Source: Isoetes taiwanensis (lineage: Eukaryota > Streptophyta > Lycopodiopsida > Isoetales > Isoetaceae). From it: a stretch of 64,000 bases of DNA. Under the pieces are notes generated by a model. The model was not told the DNA's origin. It ran no database searches and worked only from the letters and a program-made list of their open reading frames with translations. The position numbers and the translations under genes were made by a program. Numbering within the stretch: the stretch's first letter is position 1; every line of letters starts with the position of its first letter. The stretch spans positions 12,415,426-12,479,425 of the forward strand of contig JAJEKV010000036.1 in NCBI GenBank assembly GCA_021234155.1, in the 5' to 3' direction. Shown here piece after piece: positions 1 through 15,000 of this stretch.

Positions 1-3000
1 ACTAAGCATGTTTCCTTTGAACTTGCTCTCAAATATATCTGCGGCAATTGCCTACAAAATCAATTGAGCAGTTAGAACTTTCCACAGCATTGAACGCTGT
101 ACAGCCGTACATTACTTCAAATAAAAATAATTAGCATTAGAATCTTGCAGAGTTCCATTGAGAGCTTTTGCACACTATTATAGCTATGGGGAGTCAGGTG
201 GCCTTAAAATTATCCACTATATGAACGTTAGAAGATAGAATAATAGGAGGAACATGCGCTGAAACAGCAGATTCTACAATTCTGGATTCCCGCTAAAGTT
301 CTTCCCGCTATTCACAATTATACATGCTTTGATGCAAGGGACGTTTTGATATGCTTAACTGGAGATGAAGTCACAGTTCAACCTTTCCACAAAGCTATAA
401 AAATCAGCTTAAGGACACATGCAACCATGGACATCAAGTACATTAAAATGGACATAACATAGCCCTTGAATATGGCTTGGATTGCATAGATTTATAATAG
501 ACAAAGGAGTATTACGAATGTCTTGAATTGCTGCAAGATACTAACTTGAGACGCAAGAAATGATATCTGTGATTCAGCAGCAAAATAAGAACAGGTGGAC
601 TGCACCTGTAAATTTAGCTTTTTGTGTGTGCAAATTGGGAATAGTTGCCACCTTAGCTGTTAAGCAGTAATGTTCATTTTCATATCCATCTCATATCTTC
701 GTAGCAAATAGATAGAAAGGGTGCTCTCTCAATTTCAACAATTGGCCAATCTTAAATGGAATAATGAAATAACATATGAAAATTAATTAGCTATTTCTTC
801 CTCATCAATAAAGAGAGACAACCTCATTCCATAAGTAGCTGTAGTAAGCGGCATCATAGCCACCCATTAAATGGCTAAATGAGCCAAATAAATTTGTCCC
901 TTCTAGCATAGAAATGCCTTCCATAATCTACAAAAGATGATATTGGGTTAATATAAGCAAGCAAGATTTGGTCGAAGTCAACAAATGCTTATTCAAACCT
1001 GTGGATAAAGTTGTTGTAAAATTGCCAATGTGCTGACTTGATCAGAAGAATGAATAGTTTGGTCAAGCAGACCTGGTAAAATAAAGATTCAATAGTTATA
1101 CAGTTTACTATCTAGCAGAGCCCTAGTGTGAATTAAGGATTATAAGATATTATAAGGATATCAACAACTCTCTATGAAATCAGTAATTCATCTGAAACAA
1201 ATGATGCAGAATGAAATGATGCATGGGAAAGATGGAAGGATGCGCCTATGACAATGAATGCTGAGGGGAAAACAAGTACACGTGCCACATAAGATAGGGT
1301 TAAGATTGGGATTATTCCATGTGGTCCTTGACCTTGACAAGGTGAATGCTTTAAATTTATTTGAAGTCTTGAAATTTGGAGCCTGCAAGTGGTTTTTTCA
1401 GTTTATCTGCTAGTTGTTTTTCAGTGGAGCAATATTGAAAAGTGAGAGGAGTAATTTGGACGTGTTCTTATAAAACAGAACTGTATGTCCAAGTGCTTGG
1501 TTTTGTGATGCCACTTATACCGTTGGAATATGTACCTGAAGATCCTGAAACAAGTGGAGTATCCAAATCATCTCTTGTGTCCCTGTGTACAAAGTTCTTA
1601 ACTCTGCTTCTGTTCTGCGTGCCTTTTGGATGCTCAGGTGATGATGACATTGTTTCCAACGAAGGAAACATACCATGTAATGCACTTTCTGTAGTCATGA
1701 TCACCCCCTGTTATGTCTGCATCTGTATACATGTTTAAAGAGGGCCTTTCTTCTTTATTATATAGTATAGCTTCTGTCACAGTACCCATAAGGTAGGCGA
1801 GAATTCTCTTTTCTGCAATCCAGTTAGTCTTGTAGGGATCCTGCATGTACTGACTGACTTCGCCTACTCCATATGTAATATTAGTGCTTGTAATGCTTAA
1901 GAAGATGAGGGATCCTACCATTGCCTGTATAAGGTTGCATCATAATGCTCTCTATCTGATTCTAGTATAAGTTTTGGTCCCTCGCTCAAAGGGTGTTTGG
2001 CATTGATATACAGAAAGTCATAAAGACTATGCAGAAGGTTCTTGGTGTATTTTGTTCGAGTGAGTTATAGGCTGTGAGATTTCAACTCCCAAACAATAAT
2101 GCAGGAAGGCCAAGGTCAGCTATTTTAAAGCTTTCATGGAGAGTTGTTTTGAGCTGACTTACTGCCCTTGCATCTTCTGTAATGATCATGTCATCAACAG
2201 CAGGGTGATGTGATGATACAAATTTCTTTTGCAGTATGCAAAGGCCGTAAAGGTTCTTGTTAAGTTTCCATACAAGATTTTCTTCTATAGATTGTTTTCT
2301 CCAAGTCTCCATAGAGGAATGTGCTTTCGTAGTCAACCTGCCATATATGCCATTCAAGCAAGTACTGTTCTGTTGCCATTCAAGCCACGGGAGCAAAGAC
2401 TTCAATATAGTCCATGCCAAATTTTTGCTTGTGTCTTTTCACTACAAGTCTGGCCTTATGTTTTACCAGTGTCCATTTGTATGAAATTTTGTTTTTGTAC
2501 ACCCATTTATTTCCTCTAACATGGATGTTTGCTGGACTTGGCACAAGTGCCAAAGTTCCTTGTTTGAGCAGCATGTTATATTCATCACTCATGGCTTGCT
2601 GCCAATTAGAATTTCTAACTGCCTGCTAAAAGTTTGTGGATCTTGGTTTGAGACATTAATACAGGCCATCCTTTGGTGCAAGCATTGCTCTAACGTTGCC
2701 ATTCAAAGCCACGGGGACGAAAACTTCATATAATCCAAGCCAAATTTTGGCTTCTGTCTTTTGGCTATAAGTAAATCATGCATATGAAAAACATTTTTAA
2801 CTTTCATTTTCCAGATTCATGAGCATGATCAGGTGTACCTTTAGATTTGGATTGGAAGATAGATCCATTACCTAATCTGGCAAGAGTGGACTTATCTGGA
2901 GTGAAGGCTGGCAGGTATATCTGCACTAGTGATAAAAGTATTTGTTGATGGAAGCATCTTGATGTTGAATAGCCATATTAAGGTATGCATTTGTAAAAGG

Positions 3001-6000
3001 ATAAGCAGAAGGTAGTGCTGATATTTCTGATACTTGCTGAGAAGAGGAAGACGAAGATTGTAGAAATTTCTTCCATTCTTTGCATTGATGTTTGTAGTCT
3101 CTTTATAATACCGAACCACATGAGATAGGGTTAGGGTTATGGTGAGGTTCCCTGCTAACATTATCAAAGTCGCTTATACTCCCCTTTTGCCATTGTTTGT
3201 CCTTTGACCTGTCTGACTTGGAACAAGGAGATGAAAATTCTTGATCTTAAGTAGAACTTGAAATACCCAAGTAAACCTGCTAAGCTCATAAATAGTTACC
3301 ATAGAGCTCCTCCAAAAGATCTGATAAGCATATAGCACAAATCAGAATATGATACATAGCTTTTCCTACATACCACTCGAAACATTCCATGTCTTCAGCA
3401 AATTCTGTAACATTCCATGATCTCTTCCAAGGTAAAATTGAAGCAAGTCAGTAACTATCACTTTCAACCTTACCCAATCTTTGATAGACTTAGCTTATCA
3501 GGTCTCGAAGGCTGGTCACATTATTGCTTCCATATGCTCCTATTGTAGCTCTTCTAAATCAGATACCAGACACTTCTTGAGCCTCTTCTATATCAGATCA
3601 AGCACGAGGAATATCACGCTGATGAAAACCTTTTTCACCATAGCTTTGATACCACAATCCAAAAGCACTCATGATAAGGTAGACGCCTGTGAATATAAAA
3701 GATACTAACAACTACGTGTCATGATATTTTATAATAAGTCATGAGATCATGTTGACATCTGCCACTCACCTATCATATATTATATGTATCATAGTACAGC
3801 TACTTCATCTACTATTAATAGTTTCATATAAAACAATTTAATGGCATCCACCCTTTGTTGGAGTATTCGCAGGATGAAGTAGAAACTTCCACATGGTTCA
3901 GCTGGAAATTTCTATCTTGCACAGTAAGATGTCAATGTCTCTAGCTACAGTTCATTGTCGAACTTGAGCAAACTATTGAGCGTGACATCGATATGGGCAA
4001 AGGAGAAGCAGAAATAGCAAAGAGAAAAATAATCACAGCAAATTTGAAGAATACAGACCCAAAAGTATTTGCCGTTTTGTCAAAATGCCAGCATGAGATC
4101 GCCTCTTTCTAGCCAGCGTTTTACAAACCTCGTCTGGAATGGATCTTTTAACATCCTGCAAACATTGGTCAATGTTATTTGCAAAACAAACTACAGCATC
4201 TAGTACGTTGAAAGAGCATGGGATCTTTCCATCCCCAAATTATGCAAATAGATAATCATTGGAAAGTCTCTTTACCTTATAATGTCCGCTCATCAGCTTT
4301 AAAGAGCTAGCATGGACGCACCTGCCAGCAACATGTCACGCATCTCAACTTCTAATAAGAACTGTATTATGGACAATACTGCAACAAGAATTAATGACAG
4401 GATAGCCTCCTGGTATAAATTCCATATGTGTTGGCTACTTTTACCAGCTCTTGTGCAATTTGCTCTTGGCAAGCATCTGTATCATTACATTGTAGCTTCG
4501 AACTTTTGCTGCAAACTCTCTGAGGTCTGTAGCAAATAAATCAATTTTTTCAAAAACAGAGGTTCTTGATAAATATAGAATGTGTTTATCTCAGATATCT
4601 GAAGTTGGAAGCAGTCAACCACACCTTTCTTACAATGTGACACTTCCTGCACCTATCGCCAGTTTCCAACCAGTTGCTATGTGAATTGCAGCATTTTAAA
4701 TCTCCAAAACTAGCAAAATTCCCAAGCCTTCTGAGATTCAGCAAAGCACAGCGCATCTATGCAGTTGCTTACCTTAATCATTTCACTGATTTCCCACCAA
4801 ATTCATACTAATCATAGAGCTAGAGGGACCAGCCTGAGCTGATATTCACCATTAAAACATTTCAATTTTTTAACTGCGAACACTTCATATTATATACACG
4901 TATTTTCACATTTATTTGTAGGTGGAGAGAAAGTTAGCACCACCCTGGTTTATTCTTCTAAACATAACAGCTTAATGCTCAGGTTAATTGGACAGCTCAC
5001 CAATTCTCCAGCATATGGCTCGGTGCTTCAACAAAATCATCTTCGGCACGCAAACCAGAGAACCTTGCAAATGATGCATTTGTACAGATGTGATGCATCT
5101 GCATAATTTCAATTTCTTTTAACTCAACCAACAAACCAGTTTTGACAAAGAGGAAAAGTTCGATAGCATTACCACATGCCCAAACTCATGAAAGAATTTC
5201 TCTACTTCAGAATATCGTAGCAAAACTTTGTCCTCCACCGAAGGCACGAAACTGGCAAGTAATGCTGCAACTGGCATCTTACAATGATAAAATACAATAG
5301 CAGTCAGTATAAAATAATACTTCATGGACAAGTTGCAAATATATTGAAAATACTTGTTATACAGGCCCAAGGGATGTTGCGCTTCCATGAATAATACATC
5401 AGATATGCTACTTTTACCCAGTTATAACTTATATTCTACAGGTTTTGCAGTTATCCTCTTATTTTCCAGTTTATATATGTAGACTCATTTTTTGAGTTCC
5501 TTATATCTATCACCCGTCTGACATACCCATGTCCTTCTTGCAATGGTCATAACTAGGTCATTCACGGGTCTCAGAAATGCCCATCCATAACACCAATTCG
5601 GTTTCACAGCATGCGCAAGACATGGTTATTATTCACGACTCGCTTATGCTGACATGCCTCCACTAGTCTCCAGGTTGCAATGGGAGGTATCCATCTTCAA
5701 ACATATCCATCATTGTTTGTATCAAATCATGACATAGGCAATGCCCACAACCCTCCAACATCAAAATTTTAACCCGAGGTTGCAGCAGATGTCTAAAAGC
5801 ATAGTACAGGCAAAAACAAATGCATGAAACATGTAAGAAATATCATTGCAGTAAAGACTATCAAGTGCTCAATTCCGAAGTCAGTCACTCATAAGTGTAC
5901 CATCCATTTTTTTTCAAGTTTTTTTACTTTAGTCCGATTCTGCCTTTTCATTGGAAATTCAGGTGGCATTGTTCATATGCACAAGCATTGCTGCAGCCAA

Positions 6001-9000
6001 TGTGACGAAGGAAGAGTGAAAAGTTTAGGAAAGTCACAAGAACAAGGATGAGTCTCAAGGAGGAAGGCAGCAGCAGGAGCTATTGAATTCATCACAGACA
6101 CCAGGCTCAAACAAAATTGGCTGATAAAGTTGTTGATTCAACAACTTCAACGTTAGGAGTGCTTACCTCCGGAGAACAAAGAATACCCCAAGGAGACTCA
6201 ATTAGCACTAGGGAATGGGTTTCCTTTGTCTCTTATTGAGTTAACAAGTTTTGAAACTCGACTCAGAACTATTAAGCAACAATTAGATTTGTTCATGTAA
6301 AGAAAATTACCTGGTGTGTTCCTCCTGACACCTCGCAGCTAGGTTGAAGTGGGCATACACATGTTTGTGTATATTTACCATTCCTGCCATGGCAAAGTAA
6401 ATTGTAAATATTGTTAAAACTGGCAATTAAGCCTTTCTTACCGAGCATAAAGGTCGAGATAAAAATAGCCGATAGCTTCTCCAGTTGCCCTCTCCTTGAC
6501 GGAGAATAGACGCACTTCTGGATGCCATGCTTTGGTATTTGAAATTTCTCTGAAAATCAAGCCTACAGTAAGGAAGTAAGGTCATACAAAGAAATGGCAA
6601 TATGCAAACAAGAAAACGTACATGTGCTTTCTATATGGAGAACTTCAAATTTATAGACACATATAGTAAGTAAGAAAGAAAACACTCAAATAGATGAAGG
6701 CGTTATATGTGAAAAAATAGATAGCCATATAGCTATAAGGTGACATGGCATAGGTAGGCCATGTCACACGTAAGTGGCATATATGTAGGCCACATCATAT
6801 ATGTAGATTAGGGTTTAGTTTCATACTGTGATACTCCTCCTGAAACTGACCCTAAGATAGAGAGAAGAATATAAGAAAAAAATACATTTAGTTGCTTTGC
6901 AGCCTTAAAGACTGCTTCATCTGCTGAAGCTTGGATCCACCCAGAGGCTTGGTCATACCGCCAGCCAATTGCTTACTTGTAGCACAGTACTACGATTTAT
7001 AAAAGTGTCATCGAGATGCTCCTCATAAAGCATAACCAAGCGTCCAAGTGCTTTGTTAAGGGATGATACTGCTGATCTTTAGTCAAAACTATAGAGTTAT
7101 CCACTAATGTGGTGACTTCCTTGACTGATACTCCCATATCTTGGAAAAGATTTAGCATCCATGCCCTTTCTTGCAATCCTGTGCACACATAGCTTTTAAT
7201 TCTGCTTCAATAGTGCTTAGGCTAACAGTAGACTGCTGTTTAGAGGCCCACAGAATTGGACTTCTCCCAAAGAATGAGACCAATCCTGTAGTGGACATCC
7301 TTGTCTCATACTCATATGGAATGCAAAATCTGCATCAGCGTAGAAGAATGGCACAGCGGCTTGGCTTTAAAAATAAGTGATTCCTTTGCAAGTATGCTAA
7401 AATTCTCTTCTGAATCATCTCTGGATGTTGCATAAATCTGCTTACTTGCTCAACTGCAAATGATGGTAACATAAATAAGAGAACCAACCAGTTCTCAAAC
7501 AAGGTTGTAACACATGGTTCTCCAATCACGGTAAGTTTGATGCCTTGTTCATATGGAGCAGGAAGTCGCTTGGAGGCTTCTAGATGAAATCTCTGCAACA
7601 TTCCCTTTATGTATTTGGTTTGAGTGAGCACGATGGATGCCATGGACAGATCAACTCAATCTTCAGTTAAATTACACAAAACTAGCTTAATTTGTGTAAT
7701 CTTAGCCAATGGATTCTGGATTAACGTGACAAATCTACTGTAGAATTTATCACATCTAGTTGCTTACATCATGATTCATCATGAATCCGCCTCTGACTGA
7801 AGAGGTTTACACATCATCAAATGAATCAACCAAGAAAAGTTACTCTATCCAAGGTGACTCTGACTTCACCCAACAAGAATCTAGGATATTGCTTGCCTAG
7901 CTGAAACTTGCTGAGAGGACCATTCTGGTAATCCAATCTAGATCCATTCTGAAGAAAAAACATCCTTTCTCTCGCCTCTATTTTCTCACACGTAAGGTTC
8001 TGATACCATATGTGTGTGAACAGACAGTGAGAAAGGAGATGCTCAGACAGGTAGATGAAGTGTAGTATGTGTGAGAACAATAGATAACTATATAGCTACA
8101 AGGTGGCATGGTATAGGTAGGCCATGTCATATGTAGTGGCCTATAGGTAGGCCACGTCATACATGTAGATTAAGGTCTAGTTTCATACTGTGATACAAAT
8201 CAGCATATGCGTTTAAGGACAGGCTCAGTAGAACTACGAATCCTATACTTTGTATCATTGTTATATCTTCCAGGAAAACAATCGGTAATTGACGTATTTG
8301 CACGAGCCAAAAGCAAGCTCTTATTGATTGTTTCATTTCTGAACAACAGAACATACTAAGATTGCTATATGGCAAACCTCCGATTCACATTAAAACAAAT
8401 CAGCATAGGCAAGCTTAAGGACAGGCCTAGAAGAACTATATATATTAAAGCAATCTTCCAGACCAAGAAACTCTACTTAGATGTATCTGCAGAACCCAGA
8501 TGCAAGCTTCTGCTTTCATATGCATTTACACGTACATAATATTCACACTTGAAAATCTAGGAGCGTTCAACTTTACCTAATAGGTCCTCATAAACTGCAA
8601 GGAGACCTTTAGTAACCACCTCAATGGGGAAATACTCCTTGATTTGTTCTTGGTCAAGCTCAAACTCTGCATCTTCCACTTTTCGCATATAGTAAGACAA
8701 ATCTGACATCCAGAACTCCTCAGTCCCTTCCTCTTCTCTCTGTAAAGATTGAACTAAAACAGTTAGAAATAAATAATTGCGACATTTAACCCAGTCATGA
8801 TAATATGTATAAACCAGAAGCACCTTCTTTGCCCGTAGCTTTTCCAATTCTTTTGCAGCAAGGCCAGACATCTGTCCCGAAATGCTGTTAAGGAAGTCCC
8901 TCACCTGCAAAAAGTTATATATAACCTTGTTTAGTTTTAAGCTTTTCTATAAATACCCGATTATTAGGAGGGAGGGAGGGAGGAAAGGAAGGATTGAGTT

Positions 9001-12000
9001 ATTAATTTTTACAGAAGAACCATACGGTCTATGAGACTAAAAACGTACAAAAATTTAAAACTGCTAAATAGTCCATTATTGAAAATATCTAATCCAATCT
9101 CAATGAAAATTTCCTAGGAACATGTCCCTTTTCGATCCTAGCTGCTCCAAAGACATCTATTGTTTCCTATCATGCCTCCCCTTCTGAAAAAAAGACTGCT
9201 ATGTTTTACTTTTGCTGCCCGTTTCACCTTTTTACAAGTCACAGAGTTATCTGCTTTTTGGGCAAGTTCATGAACAAATAAAGACATACAGTCCTGTAGA
9301 GTATATGAGACCAAATAATACATCAATTCCTTATCATGCAGAATTGGGCCATTCTAAGGGGTCCTGTGCATCCCCCTAGCATGTCTAAAAATGACCCGAT
9401 GCAAAAGGTTTTGTTCTTCTGTCAGAAAGACCTTATGAGGCTGTATTGGCTCTTTCAGGTGCTTTGTTAGCTCATTAAAATGATGACCCATTTGAATAAC
9501 TCTGGTGTTCTTTTCATGTTAGTCTTATTCACATGTGATAATGGCAAATCAGGTGCAAAGACAGATATCAGCGCTGCTTGCTTAGAGACATGGATATTAA
9601 TGTCGCATAAGCTAATCTAGAATTTGACCCTACAATTACGTAAGGCTGAGGGGGTTTATTTTTCTGAAAACAAGAAAAACTGCATATTTACATAAGGGTA
9701 GGAGCTTGTACCTTCAAAGAAGATTTTGCCATACGAGTCTCTGAAACATAGTCTGCATGATTTGCATAGCCCAGCAGGCGTGCCACTGCATGTCTCAGTT
9801 TGACCTGCCAATACACCAAAGATAGCTAAACATATGAAGAAATTTGGGTACTCAGAGTATCAAATCATGTGCGTTCAGCGTGCATTTAACAGAAATTTCC
9901 AGGTGCCATAAATCAATATTTGTCAAAATGTACCTAAGGGTTCAATACAGTATAGTGCCTTACCACTTTTTCAAGTATAGGGATGTTTTCATGCATGCAT
10001 CTTTTCTCATAAGCTGTTGCAAGAGCTCTTCTAGTTGGCCCTACCTGTAAAACATGTCAAGCATCAACTGGCCATATTCATATCTAGACTAAATACACCT
10101 TCATCAATTGTATAGTAATAATTAAAAAAAACGGAAAAACAGACTGTATTAAGATCTGGGTAGACTGCTAGTGTCAGATCAATTATTACATCAACTTATG
10201 TGCAGCTAGGTTAAGAGATTGACTTGTGCAAAATATGAAGTGACATCTGGCTTGTTCATCCTTTTCCTTTCTGTCCATTTTGATCATTTTCATGAGGATG
10301 CCTCTAGAGTTTGAACTTAGTTCTTCATGTGGCAAGCACGGCTTCCACTTGTTACTTTCCATTCCCTGCACGTCTACAAAAGCTAAGAAAAAAACTCGTT
10401 CTTCAACTCGTCAGCTAGAAAGGCTCCTAAAGGCGTGTTAAGTCTATGCCCTGATAACAAGCTATTCCACCATAGCTCATGTCTTGGAGGGACCGTTAAC
10501 CAATTAGAAGGCAAAGAGCAGGAACAATTGACTCACATGACTCAGAAAGGAGAAAGGAAAAGAGAAGTAGACCTTGCAGTGTTCCATAATGGGAAAATAG
10601 ACTGTAGATTTTAGTGTAACCTTCAACCTGCCATCCCTGGTCTTCTCCAAACCCTAGATAGCAATGACCAATGTTACATTACTGCATGAATACTTGAAGA
10701 AAAATCATTGGATGTATACCAAATGGCAGCAAAAATACAAGTATATCCTTTTAGCTGAAAAGGAAGATGGATAGAATGGTTTGGGAGAGCAGACTCTTAT
10801 ACTTTACAGCAACGAGGAAGTTGGATACCTAAACAATTAATGCCCCTGCCTATAATGCAGCGTATTACTTGCCACAGACAAAGACTCCAAATAAAAGTTA
10901 TTTGTTTGCTTATTGTAGATAATACTTCAGGCATCAGGTTTTCTGAAGGCTCCAAAATAAATGATAAGAATCTGCAGTTGCGGGGTGAGAAGCTGAAGTG
11001 CAGCCAATCAGTCGAAAGGGGTGCTGACATACAGTAAACAAATTGAGTGGTTACTAGGCTTCGCTACATGAATACTATACACACTCTAGCCAACCTTTAT
11101 AAATTCAGTAGGCATCCCAAGCAGCTCTTCTTCCTTAAAAAGGAGAGTAGTGACATCATCATTTAAATTCTTTTGGAAGATAATACACAATTCTGCTATG
11201 CTCTTTCTCAGCCTTTGTACTTGCACCCTTGCCTCCAAACACAAATTGAGCCCTAGTCTTTCATAACTTTTCACCTGCAAACAGATGAAGTAATTGAACA
11301 TTAATTCTTTTGTTGACCAACAAAACTGAGTAGGACTCTAAGGTATTACCAAGTTATCTACATAACGTTGTGCTTCCCATTGTAATTTCTCTTTTTTCCG
11401 TGAATATGCCTTTACAACCCGATAAACATCTTCTCGCATACTGCTCATAAAATAAGCTGCTAAGTGATAAACTATATAACAAACTACATGTCCATTAACA
11501 ATTAAAGGTTCCCCATTATAGTCAGTCACTTTGAACAGAAATCAAGTTCCCCTCACACTTGACAAAAACATGCAAGAACGTGTACCCAGAGAACATAAAA
11601 GAGGTATGTTGTTATCTTTGTGATTCAAACACGGACACTTACGAAAGAATATATCTTGAGTAGATGTATTTGTCTTCTTACACCAATGCTAAACTTTGAC
11701 CTATCCTAACAGAGTCTCTAGCTGTTCGCCATCATAATTTTTTTATGATGGCATTTGGAATCACATTGAAAGTCATTGACAACGGATCCAGAAGCAAACG
11801 TACGCTGTGACATTGCTACCCTTGCTATAAAGTTGATTTCAAGATATAAGTATGCTTCAGAAACCTGCATTGCAGATGGTGAGCTTCAACTTTCTTCTCG
11901 GCTTCAGTACTTGCATCACGAATATCTTTTGTAGTTGCTACTAGGCTAGGAAAAACGCATGATTGAACAAGTGCAAACTCTTCTGCTTCTAAACATGCCA

Positions 12001-15000
12001 GTGGCTCAATGACAGTTTCATATGATACCTGCAACAATTGCCTCTAGTCTGTGAGGGATAACTTCCTATCTTTCCAAGACAAAATAAAATTATAATAGAA
12101 GTATTAACATCATCAAAATTCTTCACTGCACCCCAATTATTGTGTGATGGGCAACATCCTACATACGTTATGCTTTACATAGGTAAGAGGACAGTCAGGG
12201 AAAGACAATGGCAAGTTTACGTTGGTGGGTAGATGCCGGTTCAATTATAATTAAGCATATCTAATCCAAGTTTGCATCTTTTGCCTGACTGCATAGGATG
12301 TTGAAGAAGATGCAAACCCTATCAGGCAACATCAACTATAGGTTGTGTTAGAATTTGTAACCTCTCTAGACAGCTTAACTCCCTACCTCCGTCATGGAAG
12401 ACACCAATGATAACCGGCTGTAATTATGTTAATATCAAAATTCCCAAAACGGAACAGTACACTAACATTTGGTATAAATGAATGGACGAAATGCAACATA
12501 AAATGGGTGGAAAGAGGAGGGAAATGTAAATCAGATTAGGACGAGAACAAACATACAAGCACGTTATACTTCTTTCTGTTGTAATAATGACAACTCAAAG
12601 GATAGACCAAAGGGAAGGAATCAAGAACTTTTTAGCATCCCCTAGCTTCGAACATAATAGGCAAAGCAGGTAAGAAACCAAAAACGACAACAAACAGACA
12701 TCTGACAAGGTTCAAACTGCCTGTGCAAACCCCGGCACTAATTTTACCGTCCTTGTATCTCATTCTTTAAATTTTGTTGGTTGCTAGCCTTGACACCCTT
12801 GGTCAAAATACCAGCACTTAACATGAACGTAAGAGAAGCTCGTCTTCTTTGTCTTTTCCCTGTTCTTTCTTCAGGACCAAATCCCGTTGCTGCCTTATGT
12901 TTCTTCAAACCTAAATAAAACATGCTGGTCCTACATTACTGTTTTTCTATGGTTCCGTTTCCACATCTTCAATACAACTTAGTAGCACCTAATTTGAAAT
13001 TGACATGGCAGTAAAGTCAATCAGGTTACTTAGGCCGTTATATGTGTCGAACATATAGGGAAAGGGTCATGTAGGAACAATATATGGTGTCTTCCCACCG
13101 GCTGGAGATTGAGGCTGCTTGAGCATGAGCACAAAACATGCCTTCTGTGTGATTTGACTATGATAATTTGTCTGAGAAGATCTCATCTATACCCATCCTG
13201 CCTATTACATCATCAAAGGAAGCAATTACTGTCTATTTCAGCTCTTTCAATTGCCGTAGCTGATGAAGTACGATAATCACTAATGTCTGAGCATCTATGG
13301 CATGCAGGACTTGGTCATACTGGAGGTACAGCAGCTGGCAAAGTTTTAAAAGATCGTAGTGCATTAGAATCACATCTTTGCTTCCCCCCTTAGACGATTT
13401 TAAAGTCGTTGAGACTCACCCCATAAAACTATTGTGCAAACAATCAGAAGTCTTTTGCCATGGTAGGGTTTTAGGGTCAGCATTCTGCTGTATCTTTGCC
13501 AACTCCTCTGTGCTGTGCTAGGGGAGGGAAGGAAATTGTTTAAAGAACTGTCACAGCAAACTATTGCAGAACAGAACAAGCAGGTTCAGGTTTCCATTTG
13601 GTGTTTTCCGTCCTCCTAGCAACTGCAAGATTGCAGGAATTATCTCCTAAAGCAAAGAGAGTTATAGTAGACAGCATGCTCGAAAGTCAGAATTGGATGA
13701 TCCAATCCCAGGCTGATGCATAGTTACTGGGTCTCATTTTTCCAAATTGGTTGGAAGGATCTCGAAGTGGAGACCTATTTGTTTCTTCAAGAACAAAGAG
13801 ACGCACTTGATCGAGTGCGAGAATGGTGTTTAACGTTTCTCAGCATGTTCTTAAAATTTTAAAAGTTTACAAAAATGGTGAAAGTGTACGAGTGTGTTTT
13901 ATAAACAAAAAATCGACTGTAAGAAATGGAAATCCAAATGCAATGTCATTTCGGGCCAATATTTCATATCAGTTGTTTGGCTGATTGGTATGACTAGTTA
14001 ATTATCTTCCAACCATGGTTCAAAATCTACAGATAAGAAGGTAGCAATCGGTTTCACTAAATCCCTTGCTGGTTCTAAGTTCCAAGGAAATAAAGCAGGT
14101 AATGGAGATCACACCATCGGAGGCATAGGGAGAGAAGGATATTCATCAGTTTAGCTTTATGATCCAGCAGTGTTCAGATTGATAAGAATGTTAGAATAAC
14201 AAAAATAATACTGTTTTGACCTAGTGGCTGAGATATAGCCACTCATTGTAAAGTGTACATAATTAGGTTACAAAAAGTAGAGGACAAGTTATCTAGGTGC
14301 TACTTTGACTTGCATTGTACTTTCTATCTTGTACTTCCGTTCATGTGTCGTGGGTGTGAAACTTCTAGTTAGATCGATTGTGAATAGAGACATTTAGGAT
14401 TTGCAGCACATTTAGGATGGAATGAGCACAAACTGAGTTATATATCAGGAATATATTTAATATTACCTTGTCCAAAGGGACAGCCGCAACAGCATCATGG
14501 ACATCCTTTGACTTTTCAATTATATCATCAGCTAAAGCCAAAATTTCAGATGGTGTCAAGCACAATCTAACTTTGATATGTTTCCTCACATCTGTGAAAA
14601 CACCAGCAAATCGTCTTAGCTCCTTTATGGTAAATCTAAAGTTATGTTTTAGCATAAATAGAAAACCTGTATTGCATGTCCAAGTTATAAGTGGCCCAAA
14701 ATGGAAGTGCAGTTTTACGGTCAAGTCAGTGGGGTACTGTTCTAGTTCTATTCTCGGATTTTCAGCAAGAAGAATGTTTTGCCATACAACTTCCTATTTG
14801 GCATAATCATAGACTTGGGTTTGAGGGCTATGTAAAGCATCAAGGCAAAGCTGATTCTATGTCTTTGACCTGGTCCTCATCTCTTTCTAATAAAACTCGT
14901 CTCTAACCACTGGAATACATAACAGAGTTATCGGAACCATATTCTTGCTGATATAGTGTTCTGTAACTTATGGAATGCCTTGCTTCTGTACATATAAGCA

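Larger units (their letters stand above)
6651..8195 (-). mobile_element. Internally deleted Copia element with two LTRs and a 5-bp TSD
   Basis: It sits in the intron between exons 10 and 11. The ends are LTRs of 183 bp (6651-6833) and 187 bp (8009-8195), most similar in their last ~120 bp. The flanking CAAAT at 6646-6650 and 8196-8200 fits a 5-bp target duplication. A Met-tRNA-type primer site lies inside the right LTR and a GGAGGAG-type polypurine tract (minus strand) lies beside the left LTR. Only about 1.2 kb of interior remains: a Copia RT/RNase H piece at 7643-7335 ([28 protein letters not shown]) and a more decayed piece near 7188-6997. It cannot be autonomous. Confidence 0.82.

Noticed and set aside
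1285-3155. LTR pair around the Copia fragment (AGATAGGGTTA phrases)
   Set aside because: Similarity is limited to about 35 bp with no primer site, purine tract or target duplication.
4312-4539. Plus-strand 75-codon frame
   Set aside because: It overlaps exon 15 of the oligopeptidase on the other strand and has no support of its own.
14365-14806. Plus-strand frame at 14468-14806
   Set aside because: It is the antisense shadow of exon 2 of the oligopeptidase gene.
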